From positions 3,202,179 to 3,266,178 of the forward strand of contig CP126121.1 of assembly GCA_030123625.1 (NCBI GenBank): a DNA stretch of 64,000 nucleotides, in the 5' to 3' direction. The position numbers and the translations under genes are program-made. Shown one piece after another: positions 8,170 to 15,683 of the stretch. How positions within the stretch are numbered: position 1 is the first letter of the stretch; every line of letters begins with the position of its first letter. The DNA is from Nitrospira sp. (GTDB lineage Bacteria; Nitrospirota; Nitrospiria; Nitrospirales; Nitrospiraceae). A model generated the notes under the pieces. It saw only the letters and a program-made list of their open reading frames with translations. It was not told where the DNA came from and made no database searches.

Positions 8170-9339
8170 ATGAGATTTCCATTGATGCGCAACAATATCC
8201 TCCGTGAAGATCTGGATGCGGTGATTGAGCATCTCAAACAGGAAGATCCGATCCTGACGCATGGTGCGAATGTGCGGGCCTTTGAGGCCGAATGGTCTGC
8301 CTGGTTGGGAGTGAAGCACAGTGTCTTCGTCAATTCCGGAGCCTCGGCGAATCTTTTGACGATGGCCGTCCTGAAAATCCGCTACCCCGAGGGCGGTGAG
8401 GTAATCGTTCCTCCGTTGGCCTGGGTGTCCGATATCGCGTCGGTGCTCCAGAATGGATTCAAGCCGGTCTTCGTAGACATCGATCCTCGGACCCTAGGGA
8501 TGGATCCGTCAAAAATTTGTGCCGCCATCACGGACCGGACCCGCGCGGTATTTTTGACACATGTGCAAGGCTTCGATGGACTGGAGGACGGACTGTTGAC
8601 CGAATTGCAACAACGACGTGTTCCACTGATCGAGGATGTGTGTGAATCTCATGGGGCCACGCACAATGGCCGGAAATTGGGAAGTTTTGGGTGGATATCG
8701 AATTTCTCGTTCTACTATGCGCACCATATGAGCACGATTGAAGGAGGGATGATTTGCACGAATGATCAGGAAGTATACCAGCACGCGCGCATGTTGCGGT
8801 CTCACGGCATGGTTCGAGAGGCCAACGACCCCACGGTCCTCGAGGTTTACCGATCAACGCACCCGGAATTGAACCCTGATTTTATCTTTGCGTTCCCGGC
8901 CTATAACACCAGAAATACGGAAATCGGCGGCATCCTGGGTCGGAGCCAACTGAAGCGCCTGGATCGTAACGTGAAGCGACGAACGGAAAATTTGATGCGA
9001 TTTTTGAAGCAGATCGATTCTGCCAGATACCGCATCGACTTCAAGGTCGAGGGATCGAGTAATTATGCGTTCAATCTCATACTGAAGCATCCAGACAAGG
9101 TATTGGTCGAGCGGCTCATGAAAGTCATGCGCGAGGCAGGGATCGAGTTTCGACGAGGGAGTGCGGGCGGCGGCAATCAAATTCGCCAACCGTACCTGCA
9201 AGGCATTGTTCCGAACGATCACCACGTGCACTTTCCGGAAACCGAGCATGTCCACTTCTACGGTTTCTACATCGGCAACTATCCGAATCTTCGCGATGAG
9301 GAGATCGATGAGTTGTGCAGGGTTCTAAACTCCGCGTGA
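8170..9339 (+). CDS. DegT/StrS-fold sugar enzyme with Lys-to-His active site (ColD/E1-type 3-dehydratase-like)
   Basis: 389 residues with the fold-type I PLP architecture of the DegT/DnrJ/EryC1/StrS family: FVNSGASANLL for phosphate binding, EVIVPPLAWVSD, and DVCESHGATHNG with the cofactor-binding Asp. At the Schiff-base site the protein reads SFYYAHHMSTIEGG, so His185 stands where aminotransferases have Lys. The same replacement defines the PMP-dependent 3-dehydratases ColD (GDP-4-keto-6-deoxymannose 3-dehydratase) and E1/AscC (CDP-sugar). No E1-type iron-sulfur cysteine cluster is apparent, which favours ColD-like chemistry. The expected product is a 4-keto-3,6-dideoxysugar nucleotide, made in the cytosol. 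Its neighbours are the TPP enzyme pair and a guanylyltransferase-like gene starting 7 bases downstream, so a GDP-sugar is likely. Confidence 0.8.
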   Translation: MRFPLMRNNILREDLDAVIEHLKQEDPILTHGANVRAFEAEWSAWLGVKHSVFVNSGASANLLTMAVLKIRYPEGGEVIVPPLAWVSDIASVLQNGFKPVFVDIDPRTLGMDPSKICAAITDRTRAVFLTHVQGFDGLEDGLLTELQQRRVPLIEDVCESHGATHNGRKLGSFGWISNFSFYYAHHMSTIEGGMICTNDQEVYQHARMLRSHGMVREANDPTVLEVYRSTHPELNPDFIFAFPAYNTRNTEIGGILGRSQLKRLDRNVKRRTENLMRFLKQIDSARYRIDFKVEGSSNYAFNLILKHPDKVLVERLMKVMREAGIEFRRGSAGGGNQIRQPYLQGIVPNDHHVHFPETEHVHFYGFYIGNYPNLRDEEIDELCRVLNSA

Positions 9340-9346
9340 GCGTGCC

Positions 9347-10048
9347 ATGCCCTCGGCCGTAATCCTTGCCGGCGGACTCGGGACCAGGTTACGCAGCGTC
9401 GTGCCCAATCTTCCGAAGCCCATGGCTCCGATCAGCGGCCGCCCCTTTCTTGAATACCAGCTCAATTATTGGATCAGCCAAGGGGTCAGCCGATTCGTGT
9501 TGTCCGTGGGGTACCGACATGAAGCCATCGTGCAGCATTTTGGGCCTCGCTACAAAGGGGTGGAGATCGAGTATACCGTCGAGGAACGCCCATTGGGGAC
9601 CGGCGGCGGATTGCTGGCTGCTGCGGAGAAGGTCGGCCGCCGAGAGCCGTTTTTGCTTCTGAATGGAGATACCTACTTCGAGGTGGACTGGAACGTATTA
9701 CATGCCTATGCCTTGGAACACGACGCGGATTGGTGCTTGTCCTTATTCCGGACCAGTGAGAAGGGGCGGTACATGGGCATCGAGGTGTCGCTTGAGGGAC
9801 GGGTCACGTCGCTGAAGTCCGGCATGGAACAGGGCTCCCGCCTTGCCAACGGGGGCGTCTATTGGGTGCATCCGCGTGTATTGTCCAGGGCTCCGAGTTT
9901 GGGTGAAAAGCTGTCTTTGGAAGACGACCTGTTTCCTGACGCGTTCGCCGCCGGTCGGCGATTATTCGGCATCGAATTCAAGGGAACGTTTATCGATATC
10001 GGAGTGCCCGAGGATTATCATCGGGCTACAACTCTGCTGGCAGGCTAG
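9347..10048 (+). CDS. hddC: Sugar-1-phosphate nucleotidyltransferase, HddC-like
   Basis: 233 residues, matching the ~230-residue HddC/GmhD class (D-glycero-D-manno-heptose 1-phosphate guanylyltransferase). The pyrophosphorylase loop AVILAGGLGTRLRSVVPNLP opens the protein, followed by LPKPMAPISGRPFLEY. PLGTGGGLL and the metal-binding LLNGDTYFEVD lie near residues 80-110, and FIDIGVPEDYHRA at the end. HddC starts mostly with this pattern, but RmlA- or GlmU-like specificity cannot be excluded. Together with the GHMP kinase at 4377-5378 it suggests a GDP-heptose pathway. Confidence 0.75.
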   Translation: MPSAVILAGGLGTRLRSVVPNLPKPMAPISGRPFLEYQLNYWISQGVSRFVLSVGYRHEAIVQHFGPRYKGVEIEYTVEERPLGTGGGLLAAAEKVGRREPFLLLNGDTYFEVDWNVLHAYALEHDADWCLSLFRTSEKGRYMGIEVSLEGRVTSLKSGMEQGSRLANGGVYWVHPRVLSRAPSLGEKLSLEDDLFPDAFAAGRRLFGIEFKGTFIDIGVPEDYHRATTLLAG

Positions 10049-10086
10049 GCCGACAGGGGTACGTTCATTAACCAGCAAATGAGGAT

Positions 10087-11031
10087 ATGTCGATGAGTTA
10101 CAACATTCTCGTCACCGGTGGTGCCGGCTATCTTGGCTCTACCATGGTCCCGGATCTTCTTCAGTTGGGGCACAAGATTACGGTACTGGATAGCTTCATG
10201 TACAAGCAAGCCAGCCTCAACCATGTATGCCATCACCCCAATTTTTCGGTTCTGAAAGGCGATATCCGCATTGAAAGCGTCATGGCTCCATTGATCAAGA
10301 AGGCCGACATTGTGATTCCGTTGGCCGCGCTGGTGGGAGCGCCGATGTGCAGCCAAGACCCGGTGGGCGCGACAACCGTCAACCATGACGCCATCATTCT
10401 CATGTTGAAACTGCTGTCGAAGCAGCAGATGGTTTTGATGCCGACCACGAACAGCGCGTATGGGACCGGGGATAAGAATAACTTCTGCACCGAGGAGTCG
10501 CCGCTCAACCCGATTTCCATTTATGCGAAGGAAAAAGTGGCCATCGAGAAGGAGCTCATGCAGCGGGAAAACGCGATCAGCTTTCGCTTGGCCACGGTGT
10601 TCGGGATGTCGCCGCGCATGCGGATCGATTTGCTGGTCAATGATTTTACCTACCGAGCCGTCTACGATCGTTTCGTGGTCTTGTTTGAAAGTTCTTTCAA
10701 GCGGAATTACGTCCATGTGCGCGACGTCTCACGCGTGTTCCAGCATGCCATTGAAAATTTCGACACGATGAAAGGCCAGATCTACAACGTCGGTCTGTCC
10801 GAGGCCAACGTGTCGAAGAGAGAGCTGTGCGAGCATATTCAAAAACAGGTGCCCGACTTCGTGTTCCTGGATGCCCCGGTCGGCAAAGATCCGGACCAAC
10901 GAAACTATATCGTCTCCAATGCCAAAATAGAAGCCACCGGCTTCAAACCGATGTACTCGCTCGATGCGGGAATCAGCGACTTGATCAAGGGGTTCACAAT
11001 GATCAAGAACACGCGCTATGGGAATGTGTAA
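10087..11031 (+). CDS. NAD-dependent sugar epimerase/dehydratase (extended SDR)
   Basis: 314 residues. The Rossmann loop TGGAGYLGSTMVPDLL and VLDSFMYKQASLNH at residues 8-45 are typical of extended SDRs acting on nucleotide sugars. Catalytic residues appear as TTNSAYGTG and SIYAKEK (Tyr-x3-Lys). The C-terminal half has RNYVHVRDVSRVF and YNVGLSEANVSK, the usual sugar-binding half. Its substrate is unclear; epimerases of this subgroup often act on GDP- or dTDP-hexose/heptose. A likely role is to finish the sugar begun by the preceding TPP and dehydratase genes. Start ATG 10087, with an in-frame ATG at 10093 as alternative, preceded by GAGG. Confidence 0.8.
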   Translation: MSMSYNILVTGGAGYLGSTMVPDLLQLGHKITVLDSFMYKQASLNHVCHHPNFSVLKGDIRIESVMAPLIKKADIVIPLAALVGAPMCSQDPVGATTVNHDAIILMLKLLSKQQMVLMPTTNSAYGTGDKNNFCTEESPLNPISIYAKEKVAIEKELMQRENAISFRLATVFGMSPRMRIDLLVNDFTYRAVYDRFVVLFESSFKRNYVHVRDVSRVFQHAIENFDTMKGQIYNVGLSEANVSKRELCEHIQKQVPDFVFLDAPVGKDPDQRNYIVSNAKIEATGFKPMYSLDAGISDLIKGFTMIKNTRYGNV

Positions 11032-11118
11032 GAATCACATGCGTATGACGGATAACCGAAAAAGTCGGTCGAGCTTTCTGATAAATAGCATCCGAATTCA
11101 TTCCTGATCGGGCGGCAC

Positions 11119-11919
11119 ATGATACCGATTTTTCAGCTGTTTCGTAGTCTCCATCGACATCAAGCCATGATTTTCGCTCTGGCGGTTCGAGAGTTGCAGA
11201 GCCGGTACGTGGGGACATTAGGCGGGATTCTATGGACGTTTGCGCATCCGCTTGCGGTGATCACGGTCTTCTATTTCGTATTTGCAGTCGGGTTCAGATC
11301 TCAGGGGCCGGACCGTACTCCGTTCCTGCTCTGGTTTGTGTGCGGATTGGTGCCGTGGTTCTTTTTCAATGAAACGCTGTCGGCCGCGACCGAGTCGATT
11401 ACCCGTCATACCCATTTGATCAAGAAGACGGTCTTTCCGTCCGAAATCCTTCCCGTGGTCAATATTACGGCCGGGCTGGTTCCGCATTCGATTTTTCTGC
11501 TTATAGTGACGGGATTGCTGGTCTGGTATCATGTGCCGTTTGCTGCGGGCCGATTGCTGGTCGTCTATTTCCTCCTCTGCACCTGTGTCTTACTCGTCGG
11601 TCTCAGTTGGTTACTCTCTGCGATCCAGGTGTTCTATCGCGATGTTTCACATGCACTGTCCATCGTGCTCAATTTGTGGTTTTGGACCACCCCCATCGTC
11701 TGGTCACCAGACATGATACCCCAAGGGTATCGCGGGTTGTTGTTCTTCAACCCGATGTATTACATCATCGAAGGGTATCGAGGTCTGCTGATCTACAACG
11801 AAATCATATGGCCAAGCGCACAGCACACGGTCTACTTCGGAGGCGCCGTCACGGTGATGTTTGCGGCAGGTGCCTATGTGTTCAGCCGGCTCAAGTCGGA
11901 ATTTGCCGACGTCATGTAA
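11119..11919 (+). CDS. wzm: ABC-2 type polysaccharide exporter, membrane subunit (Wzm-like)
   Basis: 266 residues, the normal size of Wzm/KpsM-type permeases, with six hydrophobic segments. Family landmarks include the N-terminal amphipathic start with LAVRELQSRYVGTLGGILW, VPWFFFNETLSAATESI, and the late LFFNPMYYIIEGYRGLLI. It forms the membrane channel that exports a finished undecaprenyl-PP-linked glycan in one piece. The ATPase gene begins 9 bases after its stop, so the two are one transporter. Confidence 0.9.
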   Translation: MIPIFQLFRSLHRHQAMIFALAVRELQSRYVGTLGGILWTFAHPLAVITVFYFVFAVGFRSQGPDRTPFLLWFVCGLVPWFFFNETLSAATESITRHTHLIKKTVFPSEILPVVNITAGLVPHSIFLLIVTGLLVWYHVPFAAGRLLVVYFLLCTCVLLVGLSWLLSAIQVFYRDVSHALSIVLNLWFWTTPIVWSPDMIPQGYRGLLFFNPMYYIIEGYRGLLIYNEIIWPSAQHTVYFGGAVTVMFAAGAYVFSRLKSEFADVM

Positions 11920-11928
11920 CAGACTCTC

Positions 11929-13275
11929 ATGTCCGCCGAAACAGTCATCGCCGTTCGGAATGTATCGAAGAAGTTCAGATTGTTCTCTTCGGCCAAAGAT
12001 CGCCTCATCGAGGCCTTGCATCCGTTCCGACGGCGATATCACCACGAATTTTGGGCTTTGCGAGACGTGTCATTCGATATCTATCGAGGCGAAGCCGTCG
12101 GCATCATGGGGCGAAATGGTTCCGGAAAGTCAACGCTTTTACAAGTCATTTGTTCCGTCATGCAGCCCACTGCGGGAGAAGTTCAGGTCAACGGTCGTAT
12201 TTCTGCACTTCTGGAGCTGGGTGCCGGATTCAACCCTGAATTTACCGGCCGGGACAACGTGCTGCTGAATGGAGCGATCTTAGGGTTCTCCCGCAAGGAT
12301 ATGCTCGACAGGCTGCCTGAAATAGAAACCTTCGCGGACATCGGTGAATTTTTCGATCAACCGATGAAGGTCTATTCTTCCGGGATGTTTGCGCGTGTCG
12401 CCTTTGCCAGTGCGATTCATGTCGATCCCGATGTGCTGATTGTTGATGAAATACTTGGAGTCGGGGACGCGAAATTCCAGGAAAAATGCTACAACAGGAT
12501 CCGTGCCTTGCGCGACAGAGGAGTCTGCATTCTTTTTGTCAGCCACAGCACCGAAGCCATCCAACGCAATTGCAACACGGCGCTGCTGCTCGACAGCGGC
12601 AAGATTGTTGCTCGTGATTCCGTAGACGCGGTTATAGCTGCCTATCACGACCTCCTGTATGGCTCTCGAAAAACAGCCAACCAAGAGCAGCCGGCATCTC
12701 AAGTTGTGGGTGTAAAAATTGCTCGGGATAACCGCTACGTTGAAGCGGCCTCAGAACTCACAAAATTTATAGAAAACACGGGAGACCCTCTCTGTCGCCA
12801 CTTTCCTTACTACAACTCTTACGAGCGCCGTCTTGGCAATAGCGAAGCCGAGATCATAGATTTTCTTGTAGTTGCCGACGATAAATTTCACTTTAATGTC
12901 TTGGAAGGGCACGAACAACTGACAGTGTATGTCAAGGTGAAATTCTACCGTAATGTCGAAGCGCCAAGGCTTGGCTGGGCAATCACCAGCCCGGAGGGGG
13001 TAACCATTGCTGGGTCAAACACAACAATGAAGAAAATCTCTCTACCGCCAACAAAAACTGGTGAATGCTGGGTATATGCCATTAGAATACTGCCAAGACT
13101 ATGCGGTGGTCAGTACTTCCTTAACCTTGGCATAGGAGAAGGCCGTAATGAGGAGCATGTATTCTTGGATGTCAGACGATCGATTATTCACCTTTCCATA
13201 GCTGATTCTGGGCGTTCAACAGGTTTTGTTGACATATCGGCGGATGTGGCTGTTATTTGCACCTTAGAAAGCTGA
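11929..13275 (+). CDS. wzt: ABC polysaccharide exporter ATPase with C-terminal carbohydrate-binding domain (Wzt-like)
   Basis: 448 residues. The ABC domain (about 1-245) has Walker A GRNGSGKST, the YSSGMFARVAFA signature region typical of Wzt in place of LSGGQ, and Walker B VLIVDEILGVGD. After a linker, residues ~290-440 form a beta-rich Wzt C-terminal domain, which in known systems recognises the terminal modification of the O-antigen before export. Such a domain implies that the exported chain carries a specific end group. Three sulfotransferase-like genes follow directly. The C-terminal half is more AT-rich than the ATPase half, so the binding domain may have been exchanged. The next gene starts two bases after the stop. 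Confidence 0.9.
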   Translation: MSAETVIAVRNVSKKFRLFSSAKDRLIEALHPFRRRYHHEFWALRDVSFDIYRGEAVGIMGRNGSGKSTLLQVICSVMQPTAGEVQVNGRISALLELGAGFNPEFTGRDNVLLNGAILGFSRKDMLDRLPEIETFADIGEFFDQPMKVYSSGMFARVAFASAIHVDPDVLIVDEILGVGDAKFQEKCYNRIRALRDRGVCILFVSHSTEAIQRNCNTALLLDSGKIVARDSVDAVIAAYHDLLYGSRKTANQEQPASQVVGVKIARDNRYVEAASELTKFIENTGDPLCRHFPYYNSYERRLGNSEAEIIDFLVVADDKFHFNVLEGHEQLTVYVKVKFYRNVEAPRLGWAITSPEGVTIAGSNTTMKKISLPPTKTGECWVYAIRILPRLCGGQYFLNLGIGEGRNEEHVFLDVRRSIIHLSIADSGRSTGFVDISADVAVICTLES

Positions 13276-13277
13276 TT

Positions 13278-14048
13278 ATGAATGTAGGATCTCAGCCATT
13301 ATTGAAGCATTTCGTTGTAACCGGTATCCCGAAAAGCGGAACACTTTATTTGGCAAGAAGTGTGTCGATGAACCTGAATTTGAACCCAACGTTTGAGTTC
13401 CGTATTGGATCTCGCGGGTTTACTAAGTCACAGGTTCAAGCTGATCGACTTGAGGAACTCATCAACGGATCAGCTAGAGTGCTGCAAGAGCACATAGCAC
13501 CTACGGAATATAATCTTTCTTTGCTTAAATTTTTCGGTCTGAACAGGTTTGTTCTTACATTGCGAGACCCTCGTGATGTTATCTGCTCACTCCGCTTTCA
13601 TCTTCATCGAGAGGACGTCAGAAAACCCTGGCACATATCGATGTCCCTGGCAAGCGGCTTAATTGATGAGTCTTTCTATGACCAACCGGTCAATGTTCAG
13701 TTTGATATTCTCATCGCAAAGGCCTTCCCTCGGCTGCAGTCGTGGACTGCCGCTTGGATTCGGTGGCTCGATGATCCGGAATTGGACATACACCTTGTTT
13801 GTTATGAATATTTTTCGAAGAATAATGAAGCGGCTGTGCGTGCCATCCTTCAGTTCTTTGGTAATGATTGCGGTTCCACTATTGTTCTTCCTCGTATTGA
13901 GCCCAGTATCAATGGAATTGATTTATCCACACATTTTAGGAAAGGACAACCCGGAAGCTTTAGAGAAGAGCTATCACCACAACAATTGCGACGTCTTGAA
14001 AAAATGATTGATCATAAATTGTATAAGCGGATGAGCTGGGAGGCCTGA
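13278..14048 (+). CDS. Sulfotransferase-like protein
   Basis: 256 residues from ATG 13278, two bases after the wzt stop. The 5'-phosphosulfate loop reads VTGIPKSGTLYLAR, with Lys19 as the expected PAPS-contacting residue. The 3'-phosphate region is FVLTLRDPRDVICSLR near residues 90-105. Both motifs are standard for PAPS-dependent sulfotransferases; the acceptor is unknown, but glycan sulfation or sulfolipid formation fits the locus. The DNA is AT-rich: bases 13261-13320 have 21 and bases 13501-13560 have 19 G+C of 60, against 33 of 60 at 42481-42540. This suggests recent acquisition. Confidence 0.75.
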   Translation: MNVGSQPLLKHFVVTGIPKSGTLYLARSVSMNLNLNPTFEFRIGSRGFTKSQVQADRLEELINGSARVLQEHIAPTEYNLSLLKFFGLNRFVLTLRDPRDVICSLRFHLHREDVRKPWHISMSLASGLIDESFYDQPVNVQFDILIAKAFPRLQSWTAAWIRWLDDPELDIHLVCYEYFSKNNEAAVRAILQFFGNDCGSTIVLPRIEPSINGIDLSTHFRKGQPGSFREELSPQQLRRLEKMIDHKLYKRMSWEA

Positions 14049-14108
14049 TGTTGGTATCTACGGTTCATTTATGGGCTGAGGTTCCAATACATCGGGCAAA
14101 CGGACCTT

Positions 14109-15683
14109 ATGGCCGAGCAGCGTATGCGAGAAGTGAGTATGCGTGAGAACCAATTTTTAGTCGTAGGTCCTCCCCGAGGAGGATTTACCCTCCTGCTCTC
14201 GGTATTGTCCATCCTTTATCGAGACCGTGGCTACGCCAAACCGCACGCTCAGGAAATTGCAGACCCCTACATCGCCATCGCTGGAGAATATCTAGATGCC
14301 GCCATAAGAGACTGGTTTTGTGGGCAGGTCGGGGAGGAGAGGCTTTTCTTCAACAAGGAATTTTCGATCCTCGTGGGCGGTCCGAAATGGGTTTCTGCCG
14401 ATGATGAAAATACCGTCTGTGTACGTAAGTACCTCGGCATTAAGGGCGCGGGTGATTTTACATTCCTCCTGTATCTGCCGCGATGGGTTCTGGCTTTCGA
14501 CGACATTATTCATTCGCACAGCCATCCGGCGCGATGGCTGACAATGTCCGACTATTCGGAATTCAAGAAATTTGCGTCGATCCGCAATCCGATCGATATC
14601 ATCCATTCCTCTGTTTTCTCCATCAATGCCCTGGCTAGTGAATACATCCAGCGCGAGCTGAGGCTGGACGAACACCTGATTCGACGCGAGCTGGCGCTGA
14701 ACAAACTCACCAACCCGGAGTTTATTTCCGGCCTGATCGTCTTTCTCAAGAAATACCTGGACGAATTCGTTTCTATCTCCGACCGATTCGATTATGTGAT
14801 GCGTTGGGAAGATTTGATTCAACACCCAAGCGAGGAAATTCAACGTATTGCCCTGGCAACCGGTGAACCCGCCAACGCGGAATACGCCGCCCGCGTTTGG
14901 AGCGAGTTGGATCATCGCAACCTGACCCGCTATCACAGGCATAGTTTTCGTCGTGGTTTATTGTACGATTGGCAGTTCAACATAACCAATACTCACCTCA
15001 AACTATTTGAGGAAGCCGGCTTTGGGGAATATCTGCAACGATTTGGCTACGATCCGATCGTTTATTTTAAAGAAAGTGACTATACCCCCGACCAACTGCT
15101 CATTGAGGAGCATATTCGTCGGGGACAACCGTATGTAGAGAATCTGGACGACGACTTGATAACCTTCGCATTCAACAAGACGAACTTCACTCCATCATCT
15201 CGCTTCAAATTCAAGCACTATCCTCGTCAAGGCGCGATCGAGATCGAGAGGTCCACTGTGCGAGATGAGGCCCTAGAAGCGGGATTCATGGCACGTATGG
15301 CGCCCGCCTCGGAAACTGTTTTCAGCTACCTTCAGGAGCTGCGGCAGGTTGCTGAGGGGGCGGCGGCAGGTAATGAGGCTCCGCTCGGGGATTTGAGGGA
15401 GCGCTACAGCAAGGTCTTTTCCGAATGGCTGGGCGATCGTGCTGAATCCATGTTTTCCGCATTATCGAGTCGGTCTGATACAACATCGGCTCCGCCTCGG
15501 CTTGTCGGGAGCGCTGCCGGATACAACATCGTGTATTTGGGGGGACACCATTATTCTGTTCCTCAATCGCTGGGTCCCATGGATTTGGGGCAGCTCGACA
15601 AGTCTACATTGCCATCGAAAATCATGGTCACGCGCACATATGAAGAAGCGCTTCAAGCTATCGCACGGAGGACCGAGGCGTGA
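14109..15683 (+). CDS. Sulfotransferase-like protein with C-terminal YNIV module
   Basis: 524 residues. A P-loop-like LVVGPPRGGFTLLLS (residues 17-31) replaces the usual PKSGTT loop, and the later FASIRNPIDIIHSSVF near residue 157 resembles the 3'-phosphate-binding element, so a sulfotransferase fold is likely although the catalytic lysine is not obvious. The middle part (about 310-460) is unassigned. Residues 465-520 (DNA 15501-15668) carry the short module shared with four neighbours: GYNIVYLGGHHYSVPQSLG then MDLGQLD. Starts at ATG 14124 or 14139 are also possible. The next gene begins on the GTG that overlaps this stop codon. Confidence 0.6.
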   Translation: MAEQRMREVSMRENQFLVVGPPRGGFTLLLSVLSILYRDRGYAKPHAQEIADPYIAIAGEYLDAAIRDWFCGQVGEERLFFNKEFSILVGGPKWVSADDENTVCVRKYLGIKGAGDFTFLLYLPRWVLAFDDIIHSHSHPARWLTMSDYSEFKKFASIRNPIDIIHSSVFSINALASEYIQRELRLDEHLIRRELALNKLTNPEFISGLIVFLKKYLDEFVSISDRFDYVMRWEDLIQHPSEEIQRIALATGEPANAEYAARVWSELDHRNLTRYHRHSFRRGLLYDWQFNITNTHLKLFEEAGFGEYLQRFGYDPIVYFKESDYTPDQLLIEEHIRRGQPYVENLDDDLITFAFNKTNFTPSSRFKFKHYPRQGAIEIERSTVRDEALEAGFMARMAPASETVFSYLQELRQVAEGAAAGNEAPLGDLRERYSKVFSEWLGDRAESMFSALSSRSDTTSAPPRLVGSAAGYNIVYLGGHHYSVPQSLGPMDLGQLDKSTLPSKIMVTRTYEEALQAIARRTEA

